This document shows, one piece after another, positions 26,762 to 33,969 of a stretch of DNA of 33,969 nt. Each line of letters begins with the position of its first letter. The stretch's first letter is position 1. A program made the translations under genes and the position numbers. The notes beneath the pieces were generated by a model. It ran no database searches. It was not told the origin of the DNA and saw only the letters and a list, made by a program, of their open reading frames with translations. Origin of the DNA: an uncultured Pelagibacteraceae bacterium (GTDB taxonomy: Bacteria; Pseudomonadota; Alphaproteobacteria; Pelagibacterales; Pelagibacteraceae); assembly GCA_902527485.1 (NCBI GenBank), contig CABZPB010000008.1, positions 1 to 33,969 of the forward strand. Direction: 5' to 3'.

Positions 26762-27915
26762 GATCTTTTTAAAATTTTTTTGGTTTCTATTTTAATAAGT
26801 TCAACAGCTGGTTGATTAAATGGGTTTATTTTTAAAGCTCTAGCTAAAAGAATTGTTTCTAAAATGAAATATGTAAATAATTCACCTAGTACTTCTTCAC
26901 TTTTAGACTTTATAAAAAAACTTCTAAATGGTATTTTTTTTTTTTGAAAAACTTTTTTTGTTGCTAAGATTTTAGAGTATAGAATGTCCCCTAGATCCTT
27001 CTTTTTTAAAAATTTTAAAGAACTAGGAATTATATCTTGATTTAATTTTGGGTAATTTCGATTCTCCGTATAAAAAAATGTGTAAAAATTATTCTTATTA
27101 CCATCTAAATATAATTGCATTAAACTATGATTATCTTTTGGCATATTTGATATTATTGGAAAAATGCCATTTCCTTTTTTTCCTACACTTTCAGCTACTA
27201 ATTGTTGATACCATTTTAAAAAATTATCTGCAGTTTCGTCATAATTGAGGATTACTGAATTGAATTTTTTTCTTTTAACAAACTCTAAAATATTTGAGAC
27301 ATTAATTATGATTGAATTAAAAAATTTCTTATTAGCCACTAAATTATTAAATTTTTTGAATTTCACTGAGTCCAGGCCCATTAATTCTGCTGGTAACATA
27401 CCAACCTCTGACAGAACTGAGTATCTTCCACCAATAAAGTTATTATGATCAATAATATCGGCTTTTAGCTTCATACTTAATTCTCTTAAAATACTATCTT
27501 TTTTATCTGAAACTAAAACATTCTTATCATTTTTTTTTATATATAAATTAGAGTTTACAATTGTCTCTAACGTATTTCCAGATTTTGAAATTACTAAATT
27601 AAGATATTTTTTTTTTGAAAATATTTTTTTTTGATTTAGGTTTTCTAGAAAATAAAAATTTTTATTTATTTTATGTTTTAAAAAATCATAAATTGCCATT
27701 GTTCCTAAAGAGGATCCTCCCATACCAAAAATTCTTATATCTTTATATTTTTGATATTTTTTAATAGATTTTTTTGTATAGCTGTATTTATAATTTCTTG
27801 ATAAAGAATTTATAACTTCACTTTTAGAGGAAATTAATTCTTTAAAATATTTTTTTAATTTTGAATTTACTTTTTTATTTGTAAAATTTTCAAAAATAAG
27901 ATTTTTAGTCGACAT
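26758..27915 (-). CDS. pgi: Glucose-6-phosphate isomerase, short form
   Basis: Interconverts glucose-6-phosphate and fructose-6-phosphate. Visible motifs: GMGGSSLG (64-71) and SKSGNTLE (110-117) for the SIS sugar-phosphate sites, GGRYSVLSEVGMLP, AESVGKKGNG (catalytic Glu), DNHSLMQLYLDG (catalytic His) and QPAVELIK near the C terminus (catalytic Lys). At 385 residues it is much shorter than the usual 540-550-residue Pgi, lacking N-terminal and inserted regions but keeping the catalytic set. Extremely Lys/Phe/Asn-rich. The ATG overlaps the upstream lipoprotein stop by one base. Confidence 0.88.
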   Translation of the reverse strand: MSTKNLIFENFTNKKVNSKLKKYFKELISSKSEVINSLSRNYKYSYTKKSIKKYQKYKDIRIFGMGGSSLGTMAIYDFLKHKINKNFYFLENLNQKKIFSKKKYLNLVISKSGNTLETIVNSNLYIKKNDKNVLVSDKKDSILRELSMKLKADIIDHNNFIGGRYSVLSEVGMLPAELMGLDSVKFKKFNNLVANKKFFNSIIINVSNILEFVKRKKFNSVILNYDETADNFLKWYQQLVAESVGKKGNGIFPIISNMPKDNHSLMQLYLDGNKNNFYTFFYTENRNYPKLNQDIIPSSLKFLKKKDLGDILYSKILATKKVFQKKKIPFRSFFIKSKSEEVLGELFTYFILETILLARALKINPFNQPAVELIKIETKKILKRS

Positions 27916-28226
27916 TATTGTTTTTGAATTTTTTCTGAAATACTTTTTTTAATATTGGATTTTGATGTGTTTTGATTGCTATCCTCCTCTGCACTATTTT
28001 GATTTCCATCAAACACAGATTTTATATTAATATCTTTATCTATAGTTTCAGGTTGCTCATTAGGTTTTGGTAATTTGGAAAAGTCTGGTGGCAAAACCAA
28101 AGGATCTTTTTTTTCTATTAAAAATTCCTCACCTGAAGTAGCCTTTTTTTTTAACTTAAAACCTCCACAAGAAAATAACAATGAGAATACTGCTAAGATA
28201 AAGAAAATATTGTAAATAAATCTCAT
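27915..28226 (-). CDS. DUF3035 (BamF-like) lipoprotein
   Basis: A 103-residue lipoprotein: signal peptide with a hydrophobic core and lipobox LFSC, acylated cysteine at C20. It is followed by basic residues and then EEFLIEKKDPLVLPPDF, which matches the core of the DUF3035 family (the BamF lipoprotein associated with the outer-membrane BAM complex in Caulobacter). The remainder is a low-complexity Asn/Ser/Asp/Lys tail. It overlaps the lspA stop, so the lipoprotein is made beside the signal peptidase that would process it. The BAM role is inferred from the family. Confidence 0.82.
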   Translation of the reverse strand: MRFIYNIFFILAVFSLLFSCGGFKLKKKATSGEEFLIEKKDPLVLPPDFSKLPKPNEQPETIDKDINIKSVFDGNQNSAEEDSNQNTSKSNIKKSISEKIQKQ

Positions 28227-28696
28227 TTAATTTTTTTACCAAAGATTTCATGGCTTATTAAAAAAATTATGCCTATAGTAATGAATATATCAGCAACATT
28301 AAATATAAACCAATGAAAATTATTTATATGTATATCTATAAAATCTGGCACCGCTGAGTAATATATTCGATCAAAAATATTTCCGAGAGAGCCTCCTATA
28401 ATCATTATATAACTTAATTTTTCAAATCCCTCAGATCTAAACATTAGCCAAACAATAACCACAGTTATCAGACAAATAAAGATTGTCAGAAAATTATAAT
28501 ATAGTTTTTCGTCAAAAGAAAATAAACCAAAAGCAATTCCTTGGTTCCAAATTAAATTAAAATTTAAAAAGGGTGTAATACTAATACCATATTGTTCATA
28601 AGTTTCTGGAGAACCAATGATAGATAATTTACTTACTCGATCGATTAAAAAAATAAAAATGATAATAGAAAAATTTAATAAATGTTTTTTTAACAT
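28223..28696 (-). CDS. lspA: Signal peptidase II (lipoprotein signal peptidase)
   Basis: Cleaves prolipoprotein signal peptides in the inner membrane. The 157-residue protein has four membrane helices and both catalytic aspartates in conserved motifs: GGSLGNIFDRI and FNVADIFITIG. NQGIAFGLF is the usual LspA loop. It lies 5 bases after ileS, the widely conserved ileS-lspA pairing, and overlaps the lipoprotein gene by 4 bases. Confidence 0.95.
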   Translation of the reverse strand: MLKKHLLNFSIIIFIFLIDRVSKLSIIGSPETYEQYGISITPFLNFNLIWNQGIAFGLFSFDEKLYYNFLTIFICLITVVIVWLMFRSEGFEKLSYIMIIGGSLGNIFDRIYYSAVPDFIDIHINNFHWFIFNVADIFITIGIIFLISHEIFGKKIK

Positions 28697-28701
28697 TTTA
28701 T

Positions 28702-31419
28702 TTAAAATTTGTGTCTTTCACAGGGTGCGCTGCTAATTTTCCAACACACTGGACATTTTTCACCTGTTGCTTTTGTTGTCTCTACGATTACTTCATTTGA
28801 ATCACCATTCTCAATTTTAACTGAAGAAGTTATACAAAGTTCTGAAAGATCAATATTTTTCAAAAATTTCTGGTTCTCATTATTTAATTTCACAATTAAA
28901 GACGCCTCTAAACTAGATCCAATATCTTTACTTGCTCGTTTTTGCTCAATACTAAGGTTACAAATGTCCCTTATTTTAATTAATTGTTCCCATTTAGAAT
29001 TAAGTTTTGAATTATTAAATTTTTCAGGAAAAGTTAAAAATTTTTCTAGATGAATACTTTTTTTGTTTTTTGAAATTAGTTGATAAATCTCTTCAGTTGT
29101 AAAAGATAATATTGGTGCAAACCACCTTATTAAAGAATTAAGAATAACGTTTAACAATATAAGTGTAGATTTTCTTTTTTTAGAATTTATTGGATCACAG
29201 TACAAAGTATCTTTTCTTATATCAAAATAAAAAGCAGATAAATCTACAGTGCAAAAATTTAATAATTCTTTATACAAATTATGGAAATCATAACCTTTGA
29301 AATACTTGTTAAATTTGGTATTTAAGTTGTAAATTTTATGAAGCATAAATTGTTCTAATTCTGGTAAGTCTTCAATTTTAATTTTTTCTAGTTTTACTTG
29401 TTCAAAATTATCATTAAGATTTCCAAGCAAATATCTAAATGTATTTCTTATTTTTCTATAGGACTCAGCGTGCTGATCCAGTATTGAATAGTCTATTCGA
29501 AGATCCTCAGCATAATTTGAGGAAGCAACCCAAATTCTAAGTATATCAGCTCCATATTTTTTTAAGATATCTTCGGGCGCAATTACATTTCCCAAAGATT
29601 TTGACATTTTTAAACCTTTGCCATCAACTACAAAACCATGAGAAAGAATAGACTCAAAAGGTGCACGATCTCTTGTTCCACAAGACTCTAAAAGAGATGA
29701 ATGAAACCAGCCTCTATGTTGGTCAGAGCCCTCAAGATACATAGATGCGGGCCATTTTAAATCTTTTCTTTTTTCCAATACAAATGAATGGGTAGATCCA
29801 CTATCAAACCATACCTCTACGATATCACTTAACTTTTCAAAATCTTCAGCTTTGTATTTTTTTCCGAGAAATTTTTGTGGATCATCTGAAAACCAACAAT
29901 CGGATCCCTCTTTTTCATAGATTTTTGCGATATTTTCAAAAACTTCGTCATCGACTAAAATTTTATTTGTTTTCTTGTTAATAAAAATAGGTAATGGAAC
30001 TCCCCATACTCTTTGTCTTGAAACACACCAATCAGGTCTTGTTTCAATCATCGATTTTAATCTTTCTTTTCCTTTGCTAGGATAGAAGTTTGTTTCATCA
30101 ATTGCTTTCAAAGCTTTATTTCTAAGCTTATGACTATCCATAGAAATAAACCATTGAGGAGTAGCTCTGTGAACTAATGGTGCTTTAGACCTCCATGAGT
30201 GAGGATAAGAGTGAACGAGTTCACCGCTCGATAATAATTTTTTTTGCTCTTTTAGTTTTTCAATCACAATAGAATTAGATTTAAAAATATGTATCCCCTC
30301 AAAAAGCGCTACATTTTTTGTATATCTTCCATCACCATCAACTGTCTCTATTGCTTTAATTCCATTATTCATACACAAATTAAAATCATCAGGACCATGA
30401 CTTGGTGCACAATGAACAATTCCCGTGCCTTGTTCTGTAGTAACAAAACGTCCTTCTAGCATAGGTATGTCATATTCATAACCAAGTTTTAAAAAGGGGT
30501 GATTACATATTGTTCCTTTTAAATCTTTACCTTTAAAATTTTTTAATTTTTTAAAACTTTGAATTTTGGCATCTTTTACAACTGAATCTATTAATGAATT
30601 TGCAATAACAATTTTTTTATTTTTAAAATCTCCATCGTCATTTACTTCAATTAATAAATAATCTAAACTTTCATTATAAGCTAAGGCTTTGTTGGCTGGA
30701 ATAGTCCACGGTGTAGTTGTCCAAATTACAATTTCGCTATTATTTAGTTCTTTAATGTTAGAAGATTTGATCGGAAAAGATGCATATATAGTATCTGACT
30801 TATGATCTTGGTATTCAACTTCTGCATCTGCTAAAGCTGTTTTTTCAACAGTTGACCATAAAACAGGTTTAAAACCTCTATACAAACTTCCCTCTTTTAA
30901 GAACTTACCTAATTCTCTAACAATTTGAGCTTCTGCATCAAAACTCATAGTAGAATAATAATTATCCCAATCTCCTACAACTCCCAACCTTTTGAATTGA
31001 TCTTTATGAATATCTATCCATTTTTCTGCAAAGGCCCTACACTCTTTTCTGAACTCAACAATTGGAACTTCATTTTTGTTTTTTTTATTTTTTTTGTATT
31101 GCTCTTCAATTTTCCATTCTATTGGTAACCCATGACAGTCCCATCCTGGAACATAGACAGAATCTTTACCATGCATCTGATGAAATCTCACAATTATATC
31201 TTTTAGAATTTTATTTAAAGCTGTTCCCATGTGTATATTGCCATTTGCATAGGGAGGACCATCATGAAGAACAAATTTTTCCTCTCCTTTTCTCGATTTT
31301 CTTAATTCATCATAAAGATTTATGTTTTGCCAAAGTTTCAAAATTTCTGGTTCTCGTGTTGGCAAATTTGCTTTCATCGAAAAGGCAGTTTTAGGTAGAT
31401 TAATTTGGGATTTGCTCAT
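28702..31419 (-). CDS. ileS: Isoleucyl-tRNA synthetase
   Basis: Charges tRNA-Ile. The 905-residue class I synthetase has LHDGPPYANGNIHMGTALNK (the HIGH-type site as HMGT, 63-66), the editing CP1 domain with WTTTPWTIPANKAL, and GSDQHRGWFHSSLLES. The KMSKS loop (GLKMSKSLGN) and anticodon-binding domain follow. A C-terminal zinc-finger-like tail of 18 residues carries CPVC and a third Cys followed by His, shorter than in E. coli IleS. The start MSKSQINLPKTAFSMKANLP is standard. It sits between ribF (1-base gap) and lspA, the classical ribF-ileS-lspA order. Confidence 0.97.
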   Translation of the reverse strand: MSKSQINLPKTAFSMKANLPTREPEILKLWQNINLYDELRKSRKGEEKFVLHDGPPYANGNIHMGTALNKILKDIIVRFHQMHGKDSVYVPGWDCHGLPIEWKIEEQYKKNKKNKNEVPIVEFRKECRAFAEKWIDIHKDQFKRLGVVGDWDNYYSTMSFDAEAQIVRELGKFLKEGSLYRGFKPVLWSTVEKTALADAEVEYQDHKSDTIYASFPIKSSNIKELNNSEIVIWTTTPWTIPANKALAYNESLDYLLIEVNDDGDFKNKKIVIANSLIDSVVKDAKIQSFKKLKNFKGKDLKGTICNHPFLKLGYEYDIPMLEGRFVTTEQGTGIVHCAPSHGPDDFNLCMNNGIKAIETVDGDGRYTKNVALFEGIHIFKSNSIVIEKLKEQKKLLSSGELVHSYPHSWRSKAPLVHRATPQWFISMDSHKLRNKALKAIDETNFYPSKGKERLKSMIETRPDWCVSRQRVWGVPLPIFINKKTNKILVDDEVFENIAKIYEKEGSDCWFSDDPQKFLGKKYKAEDFEKLSDIVEVWFDSGSTHSFVLEKRKDLKWPASMYLEGSDQHRGWFHSSLLESCGTRDRAPFESILSHGFVVDGKGLKMSKSLGNVIAPEDILKKYGADILRIWVASSNYAEDLRIDYSILDQHAESYRKIRNTFRYLLGNLNDNFEQVKLEKIKIEDLPELEQFMLHKIYNLNTKFNKYFKGYDFHNLYKELLNFCTVDLSAFYFDIRKDTLYCDPINSKKRKSTLILLNVILNSLIRWFAPILSFTTEEIYQLISKNKKSIHLEKFLTFPEKFNNSKLNSKWEQLIKIRDICNLSIEQKRASKDIGSSLEASLIVKLNNENQKFLKNIDLSELCITSSVKIENGDSNEVIVETTKATGEKCPVCWKISSAPCERHKF

Positions 31420-31420
31420 T

Positions 31421-32347
31421 TTATTTTTTTGCTATGGATAAGTCAGTTTTAATTTGTCTTCTAAGCTGTTCAACATTTTTAAATTTTTTTTCTTTTCTAA
31501 TAAATTTTTTAAATTCTACTGTTAAATACTTATTATAAAGATTTCCAGAAAAATTAAATAGATGAACCTCTAATAATATTTTTTTCCCTTTAAATGTTGG
31601 GCGATAGCCTAAATTGGCAATTCCTTTTAAGTAATTGTTTTTATCACCCCTTTTTACTCTTACTGCATATACGCCTGGGCAGGCTAAAATATAATTTTTG
31701 ATATTAATGTTTGCAGTTGGGAAACCAATTTTTTTTCCTAGTTGTCTACCCTTTTGAACCTTTCCAACAATTGACCAATTTCTATTCAAAATTTTATTGG
31801 CCTTTTCTAATTTTCCTTTTTGTAAAAGTTTTCTAACCAACGATGAGGATGCTATTCTCTTTTTGGTTAACAATGGTTTTGGTTTTACTACTCTATAACC
31901 ATATATCCTCTCAAATTTAATCAACTGTCTAACGTTACCTTCTCTCTTATTCCCAAATCTAAAATTATTACTTACAAAAATGAATTTTGGTTTTAGCTTT
32001 TTACCCAAGATTTCTTTAATAAAAGTAACAGATTTTATTTTTGAGAATTTTCGATCGAATTTTTTTATAATTATAAAGTCTACATTAAGATTTTTAAGAT
32101 TATCAATTTTTTGTTGTAAACTAGAAATTCTAAAATTAATTAAATTTTTATTAAAAAACATTTTTGGCATTGGCTCAAAAGTCAACACACCAATTTTCGA
32201 ATAGAATTTTTTTTTATATTTCTTTGCTAATGAGAATAATTTTTGATGTCCTTTGTGAACCCCATCAAAGTTACCAATTAAGATAATTGAATCTTTATAC
32301 CTATTATTGATATTAAAATTCTTATATATATTTTTTGATTTTACCAT
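31421..32347 (-). CDS. ribF: Bifunctional riboflavin kinase / FAD synthetase
   Basis: Makes FMN from riboflavin and then FAD. The 308-residue protein has an N-terminal nucleotidyltransferase domain with GNFDGVHKGHQKL (HKGH at 31-34) and SSLVRKLL, and a C-terminal riboflavin kinase domain with GKKIGFPTANI and the barrel segment PGVYAVRV. Length is normal. The start overlaps the end of the HAD gene by 7 bases, and it leads into ileS. Confidence 0.95.
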   Translation of the reverse strand: MVKSKNIYKNFNINNRYKDSIILIGNFDGVHKGHQKLFSLAKKYKKKFYSKIGVLTFEPMPKMFFNKNLINFRISSLQQKIDNLKNLNVDFIIIKKFDRKFSKIKSVTFIKEILGKKLKPKFIFVSNNFRFGNKREGNVRQLIKFERIYGYRVVKPKPLLTKKRIASSSLVRKLLQKGKLEKANKILNRNWSIVGKVQKGRQLGKKIGFPTANINIKNYILACPGVYAVRVKRGDKNNYLKGIANLGYRPTFKGKKILLEVHLFNFSGNLYNKYLTVEFKKFIRKEKKFKNVEQLRRQIKTDLSIAKK

Positions 32348-33162
32348 TTCAATTCTGATTGAATATAATTACAGATTGCTTCGTAAGATTTTGCAACTTT
32401 TTCAATTCCTTTTTCTTTAATCTCATCTTTATGAATTCCATTTGAAATTATTAAAGAATCATAATTCAAAAGGTTTGCTCCTTTTATATCAGTATTTAAA
32501 TTATCACCTATTGAGAGAATCTTTTTATTCTTATTGTCAGTAGATTGATTGTAAACTTCGGGATAAGGTTTGCCAAAGTAAACAACTTCTCCACCCATTT
32601 TTTCAAAGATCATTGCAACTGAACCAGCGCAATATTCTCTAGTGTTTCCTCTGTCCACAATTAAATCGGGATTTGTACAAACCATTTTTTTTTTTTCATT
32701 TTTTTCAAACAAACTTTTATAATATTTCAAATTTTCTTGATGATCATCAAATAATCCTGTGCATAAAATATAATCAGATTTGTCTAAGTTATTTAATTTC
32801 ATCTTTTCAAAATCTTTAAATAAATCAAAATCTCTAGGGGGTCCAACATGAAAAAATGTTTTGTCTAATAAATTTTTTCTTAAATAAATAAGGGCTGCTT
32901 CGCCTGATGTAAATACATGATCTCTTATCTCTTTTTCCATACCTAGTTTTTCTAAAAAAGATTTAACTGCATAATTGGGTCTGGGTGCATTTGTAAGTAA
33001 AATATAATCTTTCTTTTTTTTATTGATTTCCTTGAGAGTTTTTATTGCTTCAAGATGTAGAGTAACCCCGTTATGGACCACTCCCCACAAGTCAACATAA
33101 AATAGCTGATAATTGTCTGCTATAGAACTTAGACCCTCTTTATCTAAATTTTTAGTCATCAA
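32341..33162 (-). CDS. NagD-like HAD hydrolase (class IIA)
   Basis: A 273-residue HAD-superfamily protein with nucleophile D24 in FYVDLWGVVHNG, LLTNAPRP (motif II), and FGKPYPEVY and LSIGDNLNTDIKGANLL (motifs III and IV). The DLWGV form of motif I resembles the alphaproteobacterial NagD-like class IIA group. Substrate unknown; sugar phosphates are a family-based guess. Two ATGs stand side by side at the start. It is divergent from groES with 120 bases between. Confidence 0.87.
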   Translation of the reverse strand: MMTKNLDKEGLSSIADNYQLFYVDLWGVVHNGVTLHLEAIKTLKEINKKKKDYILLTNAPRPNYAVKSFLEKLGMEKEIRDHVFTSGEAALIYLRKNLLDKTFFHVGPPRDFDLFKDFEKMKLNNLDKSDYILCTGLFDDHQENLKYYKSLFEKNEKKKMVCTNPDLIVDRGNTREYCAGSVAMIFEKMGGEVVYFGKPYPEVYNQSTDNKNKKILSIGDNLNTDIKGANLLNYDSLIISNGIHKDEIKEKGIEKVAKSYEAICNYIQSELKW

Positions 33163-33228
33163 ATTAATCTATAAACCATAAAACCCTCAAATTCCTATAT
33201 TTTTTGACCAACTAATTTTTAACTATAT

Positions 33229-33256
33229 CTTGAAATAGTAAGGCCAATCTCTATAT
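33229..33256 (+). promoter_or_regulatory. Heat-shock (RpoH/sigma-32-type) promoter for groESL
   Basis: CTTGAAA (33229-33235) begins the -35 element. Counting from CTTG, a 17-base spacer leads to TCTATAT (33250-33256), close to the alphaproteobacterial RpoH form CTTG-N17/18-CYTATNT. It ends 26 bases before the groES ATG. No CIRCE inverted repeat is visible between it and the gene, which points to sigma-factor rather than HrcA control. Inference from consensus only. Confidence 0.65.
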
Positions 33257-33271
33257 GAAGACCATATTAAT

Positions 33272-33277
33272 AAGGAG
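33272..33277 (+). promoter_or_regulatory. Shine-Dalgarno site of groES
   Basis: AAGGAG, 5 bases before the ATG at 33283. Strong ribosome-binding sites are rare in this window, so this one and that of groEL stand out and fit high expression. Confidence 0.8.
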
Positions 33278-33282
33278 AATTT

Positions 33283-33573
33283 ATGAAATTTAGACCGTTA
33301 CATGATAGAGTTTTAATTGAAGTTTTAGATAGCAGTGAAAAAACTGCTGGAGGAATAATCATACCTGATACAGCACAGGAAAAACCTCAAGAAGGTAAAG
33401 TGGTAGCAGTCGGTGGTGGTGCAAAAACTGAAGATGGAAAAAAAATTCCAATGGATGTTAAAGTTGGAGACAAAGTTTTATTTGGCAAATGGTCAGGAAC
33501 TGAAGTCAAAATTGACGGCAAAGAGTACAGCATAATGAAAGAATCTGACATTATGGGTATTTCAAGCAAGTAA
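33283..33573 (+). CDS. groES: Co-chaperonin GroES
   Basis: Ten-kDa lid of the GroEL chamber. The 96-residue protein has the standard N terminus [16 protein letters not shown], a mobile loop ([21 protein letters not shown]) including the hydrophobic III that contacts GroEL, and [23 protein letters not shown]. Length is normal. It is preceded by a heat-shock-type promoter and a good Shine-Dalgarno site. It is 23 bases from groEL. Confidence 0.97.
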   Translation: MKFRPLHDRVLIEVLDSSEKTAGGIIIPDTAQEKPQEGKVVAVGGGAKTEDGKKIPMDVKVGDKVLFGKWSGTEVKIDGKEYSIMKESDIMGISSK

Positions 33574-33578
33574 TTTAA

Positions 33579-33969
<391 letters not shown>

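Noticed and set aside
28709..31394. Plus-strand reading frames of 67-114 aa opposite ileS
   Set aside because: They are antisense shadows of the well-supported ileS gene with no start signals or recognisable motifs.
33204..33229. Sigma-70 promoter TTGACC...TATATC before groES
   Set aside because: The spacer is only 14 bases. The overlapping CTTGAAA/TCTATAT pair has correct heat-shock spacing and explains the region better.

Overview
The window is a very AT-rich, tightly packed bacterial chromosome segment. Gene content and order fit a SAR11-clade alphaproteobacterium (Candidatus Pelagibacter or a close relative): a retinal-synthesis cassette, an alphaproteobacterial aa3 oxidase cluster with ctaB-ctaG between coxA and coxC, DUF2093 and DUF3035 proteins, and overlapping stop/start codons almost everywhere. 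No intergenic gap reaches 300 bases. Taxonomy is inferred from gene content only.

Layout. (1) 1-7147, plus strand: the end of ATP synthase subunit b, then crtI-crtB-crtY-blh (phytoene to retinal), ispH (last step of the MEP isoprenoid pathway), thrB and rnhA. (2) 7144-7725: an odd locus where the 3' half of a tRNA-Ser(GGA) directly follows rnhA. An orphan two-helix membrane protein comes next, then a degenerate 5' half of a tRNA-Ser. The halves are in permuted order, share a 23-bp imperfect direct repeat, and have TTGTCGTC repeats just inside. It looks like the scar of a tRNA-targeting integrated element. (3) 7729-15843, minus strand: rsmE, then coxB-coxA-ctaB-(41-aa CoxF-like ORF)-ctaG-coxC-surf1-thrC-peroxiredoxin. 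The 41-aa gene is tied to both neighbours by ATGA overlaps. (4) 15861-18629, plus strand: haloacid dehalogenase-like HAD protein, double CDGSH iron-sulfur protein, pirin and quinone oxidoreductase. A DUF2721 protein converges on them. (5) 19083-24721, plus strand: ubiA, then a lipid A/Kdo block (msbA-like, waaA, lpxK, lpxL). (6) 24726-33162: DUF2093 protein, purD and rsmD, then a minus-strand run of NagD-like HAD protein, ribF, ileS, lspA, DUF3035 lipoprotein and a short pgi. (7) 33163-33969, plus strand: a heat-shock-type promoter, groES and the start of groEL.

How the genes work together. ispH output feeds isoprenoid synthesis, and the crt/blh genes turn it into retinal, the chromophore of proteorhodopsin. 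The opsin and crtE are not in this window. The oxidase cluster encodes the aa3 terminal oxidase with heme O synthesis and copper/heme assembly factors. lpxK-waaA-lpxL and the MsbA-like exporter finish and flip the lipid A-Kdo core. ileS-lspA-lipoprotein is a conserved alphaproteobacterial neighbourhood.

Most of the window is ordinary core genome. The main unexplained feature is the permuted tRNA-Ser locus at 7144-7725.
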